A stretch of 64,000 bases of DNA from Bacteroidota bacterium (GCA_018267135.1 JAFDZA010000007.1:1-64000); one strand, 5' to 3'; counted from the first letter of the stretch, positions 8,044 to 17,574 are shown. Notes: generated from the letters alone by a model not told the origin. Made by a program: numbers and translations.

Positions 8044-9768
8044 ATGTCAAAAAATAAAATATCAATTGGCCAGGTATTTAAAACCATAGTATGGCCGCGC
8101 AGAAATCTTCTGTTTATTGGGTTGCTCCTTATTTTTATTCGCAGTGCAGCCGGTTTAGTGCCCCCGTGGGCCACCAAACCCTTTATGGACGATATACTGG
8201 TGAAGAAAGATCTGGATAAGTTACCTATGTTGCTAACATGGGTAGTCATCGCCATTTTAATCCAATCCATTACTTCGTTTATACTTACCAAATTACTGAG
8301 TGTAGAGGCTCAACTTTTAATCTCCGAGTTGCGTTCGAAGGTGCAAAAACATTTGCTGAGTTTGCCCATTCGCTTTTTCGATAATCAAAAAGCCGGGGCG
8401 TTGGTATCGCGGGTAATGAACGATGTAGAAGGTGTTAGAAATTTGGTAGGCACCGGGTTAGTGCAGTTAGTAGGGGGGATACTGACAGCCCTCGTTTCTA
8501 TTATTTTTCTAATCAAGATCAGCCCGTGGATGACGTTGTTTGTGCTATTGCCCATGTCTGTTTTTGGATTGATTACGCTAAAAGCCTTTTCCATTATACG
8601 TCCGGTATTTAGAGAGCGCGGAAAAATTACGGCAGACGTAACCGGCCGTTTAACAGAAACACTCAATGGCATGCGGGTAATTAAAGGTTTTAATGCCGAA
8701 CCGCAGGAGATCAAAGTTTTTGAAGAGGGTGTATATAAATTATTTCTGAATGTAAAGAAAAGCCTTACCTCTACCAGTTTTGTTACCAGCTCAGGTACAT
8801 TTTTAGTTGGCTTGGCCAGCGTAGGTATTATGGCGTTGAGCGGCTACTTTAATTTAACGGCAGGTGATTTTCTACAGTTTACCATGTTCATGGTTTTTAT
8901 GATTGCTCCGATCGTGCAGATGAGCAACATTGGCAGCCAACTAACAGAGGCTTTTGCCGGATTAGACCGCACCGAAGAAATTATGAATACTCCGATAGAA
9001 GATGACGGAACTATTCGTACCAACAAAATCGGTTTAATTAACGGAGATATTGTTTTTAAAAATGTTTCGTTTGCTTACGAAGAAGGAAAAATGGTTTTAA
9101 ATAATGTGAGCTTCGAAGCCCGACCGGGAAGTGTAACAGCTTTGGTCGGAACTTCCGGTTCGGGCAAAACGACTATTGCCGGGATTGCTGCGTCCTTTTT
9201 AAACCCGGTAAGCGGCCAGGTTACAGTTGACGGCATTGACCTGGCCACTATTTCGCTGGGCAGTTACCGAAGCCAGCTGGGAGTGGTGCTGCAAGATGAT
9301 TTTCTTTTTGAAGGTACTATCCGAGAAAATATTTTATTCCCCAAACCCACCGCTACCGAAGCCGAATTGATAGATGCGGTAAAAGCAGCCTATGTAGATG
9401 AGTTTACCTCCCGCTTTGAAGCCGGATTAGAAACGGTGATTGGCGAACGAGGCGTAAAACTTTCGGGCGGGCAACGGCAGCGTGTGGCGATAGCGCGGGC
9501 TATTCTGGCTAACCCCCGTGTATTAATCTTAGACGAAGCCACTTCTAACTTAGATACGGAAAGCGAGAGTTTCATTCAGGAAAGTTTGCGTACGTTAATG
9601 ATGGGAAGAACCACCTTTGTTATTGCCCATCGCCTGAGCACCATCCGGCAGGCCGATCAAATTTTAGTAATAGAAAACGGACAGATTGCTGAATGTGGTA
9701 AACATGAAGACCTGATAGCCGCTAAAGGTCGCTACTTCAATTTATATACCTATCAGGCAAGAATTTAA
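8044..9768 (+). CDS. ABC transporter, fused permease and ATPase (MsbA-like exporter)
   Basis: The 574-residue half-transporter joins an N-terminal six-helix type IV exporter domain (about 1-310) to a C-terminal nucleotide-binding domain. The latter shows Walker A GTSGSGKTT (about 369), the Q-loop VVLQDD, signature LSGGQRQR, Walker B VLILDEATSNLD and the switch region VIAHRLSTIRQAD. It would act as a homodimer in the inner membrane. MsbA (lipid A flippase), lipid or drug export are all possible; sequence alone does not decide. It appears to be a single-gene unit before hsp20. Confidence 0.92.
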   Translation: MSKNKISIGQVFKTIVWPRRNLLFIGLLLIFIRSAAGLVPPWATKPFMDDILVKKDLDKLPMLLTWVVIAILIQSITSFILTKLLSVEAQLLISELRSKVQKHLLSLPIRFFDNQKAGALVSRVMNDVEGVRNLVGTGLVQLVGGILTALVSIIFLIKISPWMTLFVLLPMSVFGLITLKAFSIIRPVFRERGKITADVTGRLTETLNGMRVIKGFNAEPQEIKVFEEGVYKLFLNVKKSLTSTSFVTSSGTFLVGLASVGIMALSGYFNLTAGDFLQFTMFMVFMIAPIVQMSNIGSQLTEAFAGLDRTEEIMNTPIEDDGTIRTNKIGLINGDIVFKNVSFAYEEGKMVLNNVSFEARPGSVTALVGTSGSGKTTIAGIAASFLNPVSGQVTVDGIDLATISLGSYRSQLGVVLQDDFLFEGTIRENILFPKPTATEAELIDAVKAAYVDEFTSRFEAGLETVIGERGVKLSGGQRQRVAIARAILANPRVLILDEATSNLDTESESFIQESLRTLMMGRTTFVIAHRLSTIRQADQILVIENGQIAECGKHEDLIAAKGRYFNLYTYQARI

Positions 9769-9911
9769 GACTTTTTGTCTTTATTTATTAACAAATAAAC
9801 CTTAGAATAAGCCATATTGTCTTTGTTTTTTTGATTTTTCTGCTTCGGCACACTTTTCATGATAGGTATGCTGAACACTAAAAAACATGTTTAACAAAAA
9901 ATAAAAACACT

Positions 9912-10340
9912 ATGAGTATCATCCGTTATAACCCTAATGATTTTGTGCCGGCTTCTTTTAGCAGCATGGTAGATCGCTTTTTCAACGAATCGTTAACCCG
10001 AAATGGCGGCAGCGTTTTCTCGCCCAAAGTAGATGTTATTGAAAACGAAAATTCGTATGAAGTACAACTGGCCGTGCCGGGCCTGGACAAAGAAGATTTT
10101 AAAATTGAAGTGAACGATAATTTTCTTACGGTAAGTGGCGAACGCAAATTTACCAATGAGAAAAAAGAAAAAAATTACCGTTCAATTGAAACCCAGTACG
10201 GTTCGTTTAGCCGCTCGTTTACACTCCCCGAAAATGTAGACAGTTCTAAGATTAATGCTAAGTACAACAACGGAATTTTGGAGTTGACGATTCCAAAAGA
10301 TGAAAAGAAAGCGTTGAAGCAGGTAATTAAAGTAGCGTAA
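9912..10340 (+). CDS. Small heat-shock protein, Hsp20 / alpha-crystallin family
   Basis: This 142-residue ATP-independent chaperone has a short N-terminal arm (SIIRYNPNDFVPASFSSMVD), a central alpha-crystallin domain (about 38-135, including YEVQLAVPGLDKEDFKIEV and FTLPENVDSSKINAKYNNG) and a C-terminal tail. Such proteins hold unfolding clients in large oligomers. The 143 bases upstream are AT-rich and presumably hold the promoter; I see no clear CIRCE element. A strong terminator follows. Confidence 0.96.
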   Translation: MSIIRYNPNDFVPASFSSMVDRFFNESLTRNGGSVFSPKVDVIENENSYEVQLAVPGLDKEDFKIEVNDNFLTVSGERKFTNEKKEKNYRSIETQYGSFSRSFTLPENVDSSKINAKYNNGILELTIPKDEKKALKQVIKVA

Positions 10341-10356
10341 GGGTTGAGGCTTACCG

Positions 10357-10391
10357 GCCCGCATAACTTAGGTTGTGCGGGCTTTTTTTTT
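10357..10391 (+). terminator. Rho-independent terminator after hsp20
   Basis: A perfect GC-rich stem GCCCGCA / TGCGGGC (12-nt loop) is followed by nine T. It begins 16 bases after the hsp20 stop and lies before the convergent PAP2 gene. Confidence 0.9.
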
Positions 10392-10397
10392 GAGAGT

Positions 10398-11027
10398 TTA
10401 GTACCGAGGCTTCAAGTGTTTGGCAAACAGAAACTGAAAGAAGGAGATAGCAACTGTTGACCCAATAAGCATACCCACAAAAATATCGAAAGGGTAGTGC
10501 ACCCCTAAGTAAATTCTGGAAACAGCCACCAATACGGCCCACGAAAAAATGAGAAGAACAACCCACCACCTGGGTATAAGGAGAGCCAGTGCCATGGCCG
10601 ATGCAAAGGCTTCCGTAGTGTGGCCTGACGGCATGGAGTAACCTCCGCCCACACTTAGTTGCATAATTCGGGTATCCACTTCGTAGGGCCGGGGTTCGGC
10701 CACAGTTTCTTTTATGATGCGCGACAGCAGCCCGGCTATGGCAATGCTCAAGACTACATACAAGAAAGAAAGACGGCTCTGCTTTTTATTTGCGCCTTGT
10801 TTAAATTCTCTTACCAGAGTGATAACGAGGGGCACGCCAAAACTGAAGAAGCTAACCGAATCGGAAAAAAATTGAAAGACGGCTACCGTTTTATGTGCGG
10901 AAGGATCTTGCCAGGCAGCAATCAAATCAAGCTGATTGGTAAAAGGAGCAATCCATGCAGCCATTAAAACAAGCATCATATAAACAGCCAGTATTTTAGA
11001 AGTTGCCGGAGCGAAATGGTTTTCCAT
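10398..11027 (-). CDS. PAP2-family phosphatase (membrane lipid phosphatase)
   Basis: The 209-residue membrane protein has the three PAP2 signature motifs: KETVAEPRP (KxxxxxxRP), YSMPSGHT (PSGH) and SRIYLGVHYPFD (SRxxxxxHxxxD). About six transmembrane segments are expected. Members dephosphorylate phosphatidate, phosphatidylglycerophosphate or undecaprenyl diphosphate. I begin at ATG 11027, four bases after the gpsA stop; an in-frame TTG at 11045 would overlap gpsA. Its place directly after acyltransferase and gpsA suggests phosphatidate or a related lipid phosphate as substrate, but undecaprenyl diphosphate recycling remains possible. Confidence 0.9.
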   Translation of the reverse strand: MENHFAPATSKILAVYMMLVLMAAWIAPFTNQLDLIAAWQDPSAHKTVAVFQFFSDSVSFFSFGVPLVITLVREFKQGANKKQSRLSFLYVVLSIAIAGLLSRIIKETVAEPRPYEVDTRIMQLSVGGGYSMPSGHTTEAFASAMALALLIPRWWVVLLIFSWAVLVAVSRIYLGVHYPFDIFVGMLIGSTVAISFFQFLFAKHLKPRY

Positions 11028-11031
11028 GCGA

Positions 11032-12099
11032 TCAAATAAAATCAATATCCATGTTCAGTGGGAAACGCATCAAAAACTCAAGTGCTTCTTCTATGTTGAG
11101 TCCTTCAAATAAAACCCGATACAGGCGGTCGGTAATGAGGGCTCGCACTTTATAGGTGTCGGCACATTTTTTAGCAATGCGCACCGTGTTAATGCCTTCG
11201 GCCACTTCTTTCATATCGGCAATGATATCGTTCAGTTTTTCGCCTTTTGCTAACCGGTAACCTACAGTAAAATTACGGCTTTTGGGGCTGTTGCAGGTAG
11301 TTACTAAATCGCCTATACCGGCTACACCAAGAAAAGCTTTTAAGTCGCCCCCTAAGGCACGGCCTAAGTAAACCATCTCTACCGCTCCGCGGCTGATGAG
11401 CAACCCTTTGGCATTATCGCCAAAACCCAATCCGCTTAATGCTCCCGAAGCAATGGCGATGATATTTTTTAGCACACCGGCAATTTCTACCCCCACGATG
11501 TCATTGTTTTCATACACCTGAAAGCGGTCGCTCTTCAAAAGTTTTTTCCCGGTTTGTATCACTTCCTGAAAATGGCTAGCCACTACGGTGGCGGCCGGTT
11601 GCCGCATGGCCAGCTCTTTGCTTAAATTAGGACCGGCTAAACAACCTATGCGCACGGCCACACTTTCTTCCTGTATTACTTCGCTCATCGTCTTTACCCG
11701 GCTGCGGTCTAATTTCTCTACTGACTCTACGGTTTCTCCTTCGGGCAGGGTAATATCAAACCCTTTGGTACCGTGGATGAGCATGTGGTAAGGGTGCAGG
11801 TAAGGTGCCAGTTGTTGCATCATCGCCCGAAAGTGGGAAGAGGGTACAATCGGAAAAATAACATCGCATTGATCGGCCAGTGTGGCCAGATCATTTAGCG
11901 CCTGTACGTTGGGGTGAATGGCATACCCGCGATTTTCCTTTTTTTCGTTGATGTGCTTGACCACATCAGCATTGCGGGCATATAGCAATACGCTGCGATT
12001 TTGGGCAATCATGTTGGCAATCACTGTACCAAAACTTCCGGCCCCAATTACCCCCACCGGTTTTTCGTCAGTTGAAAATGAGAAATTACGCTCGGACAT
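11032..12099 (-). CDS. gpsA: NAD(P)-dependent glycerol-3-phosphate dehydrogenase
   Basis: GpsA reduces dihydroxyacetone phosphate to sn-glycerol 3-phosphate for phospholipid synthesis. The 355-residue chain has the N-terminal Rossmann motif VGVIGAGSFGTVIANMIAQN, the HGTKGF segment, and the C-terminal helical domain with the catalytic-lysine region GVLKNIIAIASGAL and SRGAVEMVYLGRALGG. It lies between the acyltransferase gene (14-base gap upstream) and the PAP2 phosphatase, so it supplies the substrate of its neighbour. An unusually long linker before the Rossmann fold (NFSFSTDEKP) is the only oddity. Confidence 0.97.
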   Translation of the reverse strand: MSERNFSFSTDEKPVGVIGAGSFGTVIANMIAQNRSVLLYARNADVVKHINEKKENRGYAIHPNVQALNDLATLADQCDVIFPIVPSSHFRAMMQQLAPYLHPYHMLIHGTKGFDITLPEGETVESVEKLDRSRVKTMSEVIQEESVAVRIGCLAGPNLSKELAMRQPAATVVASHFQEVIQTGKKLLKSDRFQVYENNDIVGVEIAGVLKNIIAIASGALSGLGFGDNAKGLLISRGAVEMVYLGRALGGDLKAFLGVAGIGDLVTTCNSPKSRNFTVGYRLAKGEKLNDIIADMKEVAEGINTVRIAKKCADTYKVRALITDRLYRVLFEGLNIEEALEFLMRFPLNMDIDFI

Positions 12100-12113
12100 A
12101 TACGTTGTTGAAA

Positions 12114-13802
12114 TCAGATAAACTGTTCCAGACTGTAGCCCGCCAACCTGTTGTGGTAATAATAGAGCAACGATAAATCTTTGGTTACGATATTGCCCTG
12201 TTTATTTTTTAGCAAAGGTCGGTTAAGATGAAAGACCCCTACATTATCTATACCGCTATTGATAACCAAGTCAGATTTTCCTTTTAAGTGTGAAGCAAAA
12301 TTTATTTTGCCCTGCTCTTTCATTAGATAAACTTGCTTTCGAACACGTTTAAAGGTAGTTCTGAATTCCTGATAATCTAATTCCAGTTCTTCTTCGGGCA
12401 GACGCAGCAGGTTGAACAGGTCGAGCTGATGGTATTTTTTTTGCCACATTTCAAAAGCGATGAATGAAACCAGATGGCTGGCAAACACGCGGTTGATTTT
12501 ATGATACTCCGCTACGATGCGCTGACTTAACATACGCGTGTATTCATCTTCGCGCTGGCGGTCAATGGTAAGCTCTCCGCTACTGATAAAATAATCTTTG
12601 GTGTTGATGATGCGGTTGTGGGCATCCAGACTATTGCCTTCTTCGTCCACATAGTTGCCCAACACATCTAATGCCGGACCAATGGAAACCGAGATATTAG
12701 AACGGTTGCCAAAAAATTTAATCATGAAGCGAATTAATTGAAAACTTCCATATTTGTCGTTTTCAGGAAAATACCGGTCTTGCCCTTTTATGCTCAGATA
12801 ATCTTCAATTAATTCGGGTGCCTCTAAAACGAAATGATAGTTAAGTGTAACAGGTACAACAAAAATTTTGCGCTGTTCGCCTTCCGCGTTATAACAGGTT
12901 CGTTGTGCTTCTACGGCCGTACTAAGCAGCCCCAGTTTCAGTTGTTTTTCGATCATGCCGGAGCGTGAGCGCGTGCCCCCCGGAAAAAACAAACTGTGTG
13001 CTCCTTTTTGTATGGCCAGGTTGGAATACATTTTTAGTGTTTCCAGATAGGGAAGATTTTTTTTTCTGCGATCCACTTTATACGCTCCCAGGCTGTTCAT
13101 AAAATAGGCCATGATTTTAATATTGAACAGGTTGAGGCCGGCACCATAAATGAAGGCGGGAAGCCCCATTTCATGAATTATCCATCCTACTAAAATAGAA
13201 TCGAGGTTGCTGAAGTGAGTAGGCACCATTACTACGGTGCCCTTTCGGGCGAGCTTGCGCAAAAGTTTTACTTTGCCCACGATATGAATTTTATCGCGGA
13301 GGGTATAGCGGTTGCGGAAAAAGGCACCAAATTTTTTTACGCGGGCACCGTTGAGCAAACGGGCAAACCAGAATTTAACAGCTTCGCGTGCAAAGCGGTA
13401 GCTGGAAGGCTTAAAATTACCGGCTATTTCCGAGGCATAGCGGTGCACAATTTTTCCCAGCAATTGATTAATCGCTTCGGTTAGTTCGTCCGGGTTACGG
13501 GTGCTGAGCTCCACTAACTCATTTTTTATTTTCGACCAAAAAGCCGAATCGTCTTTGGGGTCAACGCGCCAGCGATTTCGCTTAATTCGGTTTTGCTCGC
13601 GGTAGGCTGTGGCCTGCAGGTCGTCAAGCAGTTGTTTGTTAGAGGGGCGCAGTTCGCGAATGCGCTCAATGGATTGATGTGTAACTTCCTCTATAAATTC
13701 TTTTCGGTTTTTGCTGAGCTGGTACACCGGCCAATTCGGAATCCCTTCCAAAATTGGTTTATACTTTTTGTTCTTATTCTTTTTTTCTTCGAGAATTTCC
13801 AT
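12114..13802 (-). CDS. PlsB-like glycerol-3-phosphate 1-O-acyltransferase
   Basis: The 562-residue protein carries the acyltransferase motif HX4D (PTHFSNLDS, His196-Asp201), motif II-like GAGLNLFN, motif III FFPGGTRSR (about 273-281) and a proline-containing motif IV (VVPVTLNYH). Length and N-terminal helical extension resemble the GPAT/PlsB group more than the ~250-residue PlsC group. It would place the first acyl chain on glycerol 3-phosphate at the inner membrane. An in-frame TTG precedes ATG 13802 by one codon. It is followed by gpsA and a PAP2 phosphatase, forming a phospholipid unit. Lysophosphatidate as acceptor cannot be excluded. Confidence 0.88.
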   Translation of the reverse strand: MEILEEKKNKNKKYKPILEGIPNWPVYQLSKNRKEFIEEVTHQSIERIRELRPSNKQLLDDLQATAYREQNRIKRNRWRVDPKDDSAFWSKIKNELVELSTRNPDELTEAINQLLGKIVHRYASEIAGNFKPSSYRFAREAVKFWFARLLNGARVKKFGAFFRNRYTLRDKIHIVGKVKLLRKLARKGTVVMVPTHFSNLDSILVGWIIHEMGLPAFIYGAGLNLFNIKIMAYFMNSLGAYKVDRRKKNLPYLETLKMYSNLAIQKGAHSLFFPGGTRSRSGMIEKQLKLGLLSTAVEAQRTCYNAEGEQRKIFVVPVTLNYHFVLEAPELIEDYLSIKGQDRYFPENDKYGSFQLIRFMIKFFGNRSNISVSIGPALDVLGNYVDEEGNSLDAHNRIINTKDYFISSGELTIDRQREDEYTRMLSQRIVAEYHKINRVFASHLVSFIAFEMWQKKYHQLDLFNLLRLPEEELELDYQEFRTTFKRVRKQVYLMKEQGKINFASHLKGKSDLVINSGIDNVGVFHLNRPLLKNKQGNIVTKDLSLLYYYHNRLAGYSLEQFI

Positions 13803-13878
13803 CAACTATTCAGACAGGTGTGCAAGTTAACACGAAATGCGGTATTTGATACCCCCTTCGAGATGAGGAAAAATTTTA

Positions 13879-14118
13879 TTACGTATTTTGAAGTGCGTGG
13901 TGCAGGCTGGCTGCCATCTCATGAAACCGGCCAATGGCCTGGTTGATAAATTCTTCGCTTACTATTTTTTTTACATCTTCTTCTGAGGCCACATCGTATT
14001 CATGGAGTTTAAATGTTTGTTCCATCAGGCCGGCTTCCAGTTTAATCAGATACCGGTTATTCCAGTTAAAAATGGTAATCTTTATTTCGGGGTGGGGTAT
14101 TTCGCCTACAACACGCAT
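13879..14118 (-). CDS. Conserved small protein of unknown function (79 aa)
   Basis: The protein begins MRVVGEIPHPEIKITIFNWN and reads as a beta-strand-rich N-terminal half followed by an acidic helix (SEEDVKKIVSEEFINQAIGR). I recall similar short proteins in other Cytophagales but know no function. It lacks a signal peptide and membrane segments, so it is cytosolic. The gene ends 76 bases before the acyltransferase start. A -7 promoter box lies four bases before its ATG. Confidence 0.75.
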   Translation of the reverse strand: MRVVGEIPHPEIKITIFNWNNRYLIKLEAGLMEQTFKLHEYDVASEEDVKKIVSEEFINQAIGRFHEMAASLHHALQNT

Positions 14119-14122
14119 TGGG

Positions 14123-14130
14123 CAAAGGTA
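14123..14130 (-). promoter_or_regulatory. -7 promoter box TACCTTTG
   Basis: On the minus strand this matches TAnnTTTG exactly and ends four bases before ATG 14118, predicting a transcript that starts at or very near the start codon. Confidence 0.5.
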
Positions 14131-14281
14131 TTAAAGTATTTTTTTAGTGTAAGTTGCTAAACTTTGCAGGCCATGGCTCAATATCCTTTATCGGGTGCCG
14201 TTTTCTTTACACAAAAGATAGTTGTTTATTTACCATTGAATAAAATAGTCTATTAACGTGTAAATTTAAAGCCGTTTAGTT

Positions 14282-17272
14282 TTGAAAAAGATGCAAGGTG
14301 CTGTTCGGTTTCTTCTTTTTGTTTTGCTATGGGCAATGTCAGCAGCTCCATTATGGGCTACGCACTTACGAGCCGGAGATATAACCATAACCAGGCCGAG
14401 TTGTAACAGCCGGCAGATCACTATAACGATTAATGCCTATACGCGCGATTTTCCCGGTTCGGTAAAATTTGGTACCGGTGGTATAGATATCATTAACTGG
14501 GGAGATGGCACCACTACCGTGGTGGATCCGGTAAATAACCCACCCATTATTGCTTATGTAGATAACGGAGCCGTAGGTAAAATATCGGTAACCTACTCAC
14601 ATACCTACAGTTTTCCGGGCCGGTATATTATTTCTTACAATGAGGCCAACCGCAATTATGGAATATTAAACATTACCAACTCAGTGCAGGTGCCGTTTTA
14701 TGTTCAAACCGAAATTACGATTGATGCCGGTGTGTATTGCGATAACAGCCCGATACTGAGTGTGGACCCGATAGACGAAGGCTGTACGGGCGTAAGATGG
14801 GAGCACAACCCCGGAGCGTACGACCCCGATGGCGATAGCTTATCGTTCTCGCTATTTGTTCCAAAATATTCAGCTCTCTATAATTCGGATGGGAGCTACC
14901 TTTCGGCACAAGATGTGCCCGGGTATAAGCTTCCCAACGATTGCAGTTATTATTCAGCTGTCGGAATAAGTTGTACACAGGCCAACCAAAACCATAATGG
15001 GCCGCCTACTTTTTCTATTGATCCGGTAAAAGGAACCTTAACCTGGGATGCACCCGGTGAGGCGGGCGAATACAACATTGCGTTCGTGGTTACTGAGTGG
15101 CGGAAACTATATGGAAAATATTATCCGATCGGCTATGTAGAGCGCGATATGCAGATCATCATTAAAAATTGCAATAACATTGCTCCGATGCTGTTTGTGC
15201 CGAAGGATACCTGCATTTTGGCCGGCACCACACTAAAGGCCTATGCCTATGCCACTGACCCCGATGGCAGCCCGAGCGGAGGGGCCAAGGGCTTGGGCGA
15301 CAGCGTGCGGATTCAGGCCTTCTCACAATTATTTGGCATTAACCCCAACCCGGCTACCGACTCCATAGATGGCAAATGGCAACCTACGTTTACAGCCACC
15401 CAACAGGCTAAACTAAAATTTTCATGGAAGACCAGTTGCGACCATGTGCGCGAGCAGCCGTATCAGGTAGTATTTAAAGCAACCGATAATGGTGCCCCCC
15501 CGTTGGCCAGCTTTGCCGTATGGAATATAAAAGTAGTGGCACCGCCCCCCGTATGGGTAAGTGCTATATTAAACGCACCACAGCGATCAGCCGCATTAGC
15601 CTGGCAGGCGTATGCACTTCAATGTGCACAAGCCAACGCCCCCACACAAACCAATGCTGTTTCTATGCAAGTTTGGCGAAAGGTAGATACGGCTCCCTTT
15701 ACCCCAAGTAATTGTATCACCGGGATGCCTGCTTTTTTGGGGTATTCTCTCATCGCTACCGTGCCCATCGGCAACCTTAGTTATATAGATAAAACGCTGG
15801 CGGCCGGGGCTAAGTATTGTTATCGGTTGGTGGCTGTTTTTCCCTCTTCCACGGGTACGGCAAACAGCCTGGTTTCTGCCGAGATGTGTATTCCTCCCTT
15901 ACAGGTAACCTCTCCGGTTATTACCAACGTAACAGTAGATATTACCAGTCCGGCAAATGGGCAGGTTACCATAAAATGGAGATCGCCTTTTGGGGTTGAT
16001 AAAACTAATTTCCCTCCTCCGTATTCATTTGTATTAAAAAGGGCGGATGGCGTAAGCGGCACGATTAACTTGGTTAAAGTAAACCCCGGCCAGCTAACGG
16101 ATTCATCGTATGTGGATAGCCCGGTCAATACTTCGCAGAAGTTTTATAATTATCGTGTTTTTGCGTATGCCAATAATGGAGTATTTATAGACTCGTCTGC
16201 CACGGCCTCCACGGTAGGGCTTGTGCTAACCCCTACACTGAAACAAATCAGACTGAACTGGAATGCCGTTGTGCCCTGGTCTAACCGGGTCAATCTGTAC
16301 CCCAACCACCTGATCTATCGAGGTACTTCAATAGCTACTAAAATCAGCGACCTTACTTTGATAGACAGTGTGAATGTAAACCAATTCGGTTTTACCTATC
16401 TCGACTCAGGGCAATACAACCACACCCCCTTGGTACAAACACAAACCTATTGGTATGCAGTTATGACAAAGGGCTCGTACGGAAATCCACTCATTCCTCC
16501 TCCGCTTAAAAATTTCTCTCAGATTACTTCCACCAGTCCCGATGATAAGAAAAAACCGTGTGCGCCCATCATTGTTTCAACCGGTATAGATTGCAGTAAG
16601 TTTGCTTTGTGCCAGACAGAACTAGGAACGGTAACCAATGTGGTAGTTTGGAAACGATCGGCTACCGACTCCTGCCGAAAGCAAATAAAATTTTACAATG
16701 TGTATGGTTCGCCATCCATGGGGCAGCCTTATACATTGATTGCCCAAACCACCGACACTACCTATAGCCACACCAACCTTCCATCGTATGCATATTGCTA
16801 TAAAATTTCAGCGGTTGATTTAGCCGGAAATGAAAGCACCCTAAGTGCTGCTTTTTGTTTTGATAACTGTCCTTATTATGAATTACCCAATGTCTTTACG
16901 CCTAATGGAGATAAATGCAATGATGTGTTTAGCGCCTATAACATACGCAACCTGGGCGAACACAATACCATCCCCTGCAAACAGGTATATGGCGGGCACT
17001 TGTCGGATACGTTAGTTAGTGAGTTGCGCTCGAAGTGTGCACGATTTGTGCAGAGTGTTACCTTCACCGTCTTTAACCGGTGGGGAAGAGAAGTATACAG
17101 CTATCAATCGGGCAACGAAAACAGTATTTATATTGACTGGAATGGCCGCGACAATGCCGGAGCAGAGCTGGATGCCGGTATTTACTATTACGTAGCCAAT
17201 GTTGTTTTTGATGTAGTGGATCCCAAAAAGAAAAACCGGAACATCAAAGGATGGGTACACCTGATCCGCTAA
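14282..17272 (+). CDS. Large secreted protein with gliding-motility / T9SS C-terminal domain
   Basis: The ~996-residue protein starts with a signal peptide (MQGAVRFLLFVLLWAMSAAP) and ends with the CHU_C type gliding motility-associated domain (YYELPNVFTPNGDKCNDVFS ... FTVFNRWGREVYSYQSGN ... DWNGRDNAGAELDAGIYYY), which directs export by the type IX secretion system and surface attachment. Between them are PKD-like and fibronectin III-like beta domains (for example VKWRSPFG-type repeats near 560-650 and 780-860). The N-terminal WATHLRAGDITITRPSC start is common in such surface proteins. Many paired cysteines suit an extracellular location. Start may be TTG 14282 or ATG 14291; the TTG adds a basic KK. 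Role, perhaps adhesion, is inference. Confidence 0.9.
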   Translation: MKKMQGAVRFLLFVLLWAMSAAPLWATHLRAGDITITRPSCNSRQITITINAYTRDFPGSVKFGTGGIDIINWGDGTTTVVDPVNNPPIIAYVDNGAVGKISVTYSHTYSFPGRYIISYNEANRNYGILNITNSVQVPFYVQTEITIDAGVYCDNSPILSVDPIDEGCTGVRWEHNPGAYDPDGDSLSFSLFVPKYSALYNSDGSYLSAQDVPGYKLPNDCSYYSAVGISCTQANQNHNGPPTFSIDPVKGTLTWDAPGEAGEYNIAFVVTEWRKLYGKYYPIGYVERDMQIIIKNCNNIAPMLFVPKDTCILAGTTLKAYAYATDPDGSPSGGAKGLGDSVRIQAFSQLFGINPNPATDSIDGKWQPTFTATQQAKLKFSWKTSCDHVREQPYQVVFKATDNGAPPLASFAVWNIKVVAPPPVWVSAILNAPQRSAALAWQAYALQCAQANAPTQTNAVSMQVWRKVDTAPFTPSNCITGMPAFLGYSLIATVPIGNLSYIDKTLAAGAKYCYRLVAVFPSSTGTANSLVSAEMCIPPLQVTSPVITNVTVDITSPANGQVTIKWRSPFGVDKTNFPPPYSFVLKRADGVSGTINLVKVNPGQLTDSSYVDSPVNTSQKFYNYRVFAYANNGVFIDSSATASTVGLVLTPTLKQIRLNWNAVVPWSNRVNLYPNHLIYRGTSIATKISDLTLIDSVNVNQFGFTYLDSGQYNHTPLVQTQTYWYAVMTKGSYGNPLIPPPLKNFSQITSTSPDDKKKPCAPIIVSTGIDCSKFALCQTELGTVTNVVVWKRSATDSCRKQIKFYNVYGSPSMGQPYTLIAQTTDTTYSHTNLPSYAYCYKISAVDLAGNESTLSAAFCFDNCPYYELPNVFTPNGDKCNDVFSAYNIRNLGEHNTIPCKQVYGGHLSDTLVSELRSKCARFVQSVTFTVFNRWGREVYSYQSGNENSIYIDWNGRDNAGAELDAGIYYYVANVVFDVVDPKKKNRNIKGWVHLIR

Positions 17273-17313
17273 GTGAATCGTGCTGTTTTTACTATTTTGA
17301 AAAACGAACGGAT

Positions 17314-17562
17314 TTAGTCCTTCAAGTGGTTATGCGAACCATCGCAATACGGAACCATTTTTGTTTGTTTGCACATACATAACCAAACTTTTCGGGGGGA
17401 AGAAACCGTAAACACTTTGGGTTCAATGCCCGTGCCGAGATGCGCTTTATCATCGCAATAAGGCTGGTTTGTAGATAAGCCACAGCGGCACCATTTATAC
17501 GTTACGCCCGGCTGTAACTCTACCTGAACGGGTTGCCGACCGGCTATTTTACCTGTTTTCAT
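17314..17562 (-). CDS. Double CDGSH iron-sulfur protein
   Basis: The 82-residue protein has two CDGSH-type [2Fe-2S] sites: C25, C27, C36, H41 (CRCGLSTNQPYCDDKAH) and C62, C64, C73, H77 (CMCKQTKMVPYCDGSH). Each has the three-Cys one-His ligand set. Members bind labile clusters and are thought to act in iron-sulfur or redox handling. An upstream in-frame extension of 34 codons exists, but ATG 17562 is preferred because the promoter box at 17567-17574 lies just before it and the extension is not family-like. The first site reads CDDKAH rather than CDGxH, a common variant. Confidence 0.9.
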   Translation of the reverse strand: MKTGKIAGRQPVQVELQPGVTYKWCRCGLSTNQPYCDDKAHLGTGIEPKVFTVSSPRKVWLCMCKQTKMVPYCDGSHNHLKD

Positions 17563-17566
17563 GATG

Positions 17567-17574
17567 CAAATATA
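17567..17574 (-). promoter_or_regulatory. -7 promoter box TATATTTG
   Basis: An exact TAnnTTTG match on the minus strand ends four bases before ATG 17562. It supports that start and predicts a leaderless CDGSH mRNA. Confidence 0.5.

Noticed and set aside
9769..9911. Possible heat-shock operator (CIRCE) upstream of hsp20
   Set aside because: No TTAGCACTC-N9-GAGTGCTAA-like inverted repeat was found; only weak AT-rich palindromes are present.
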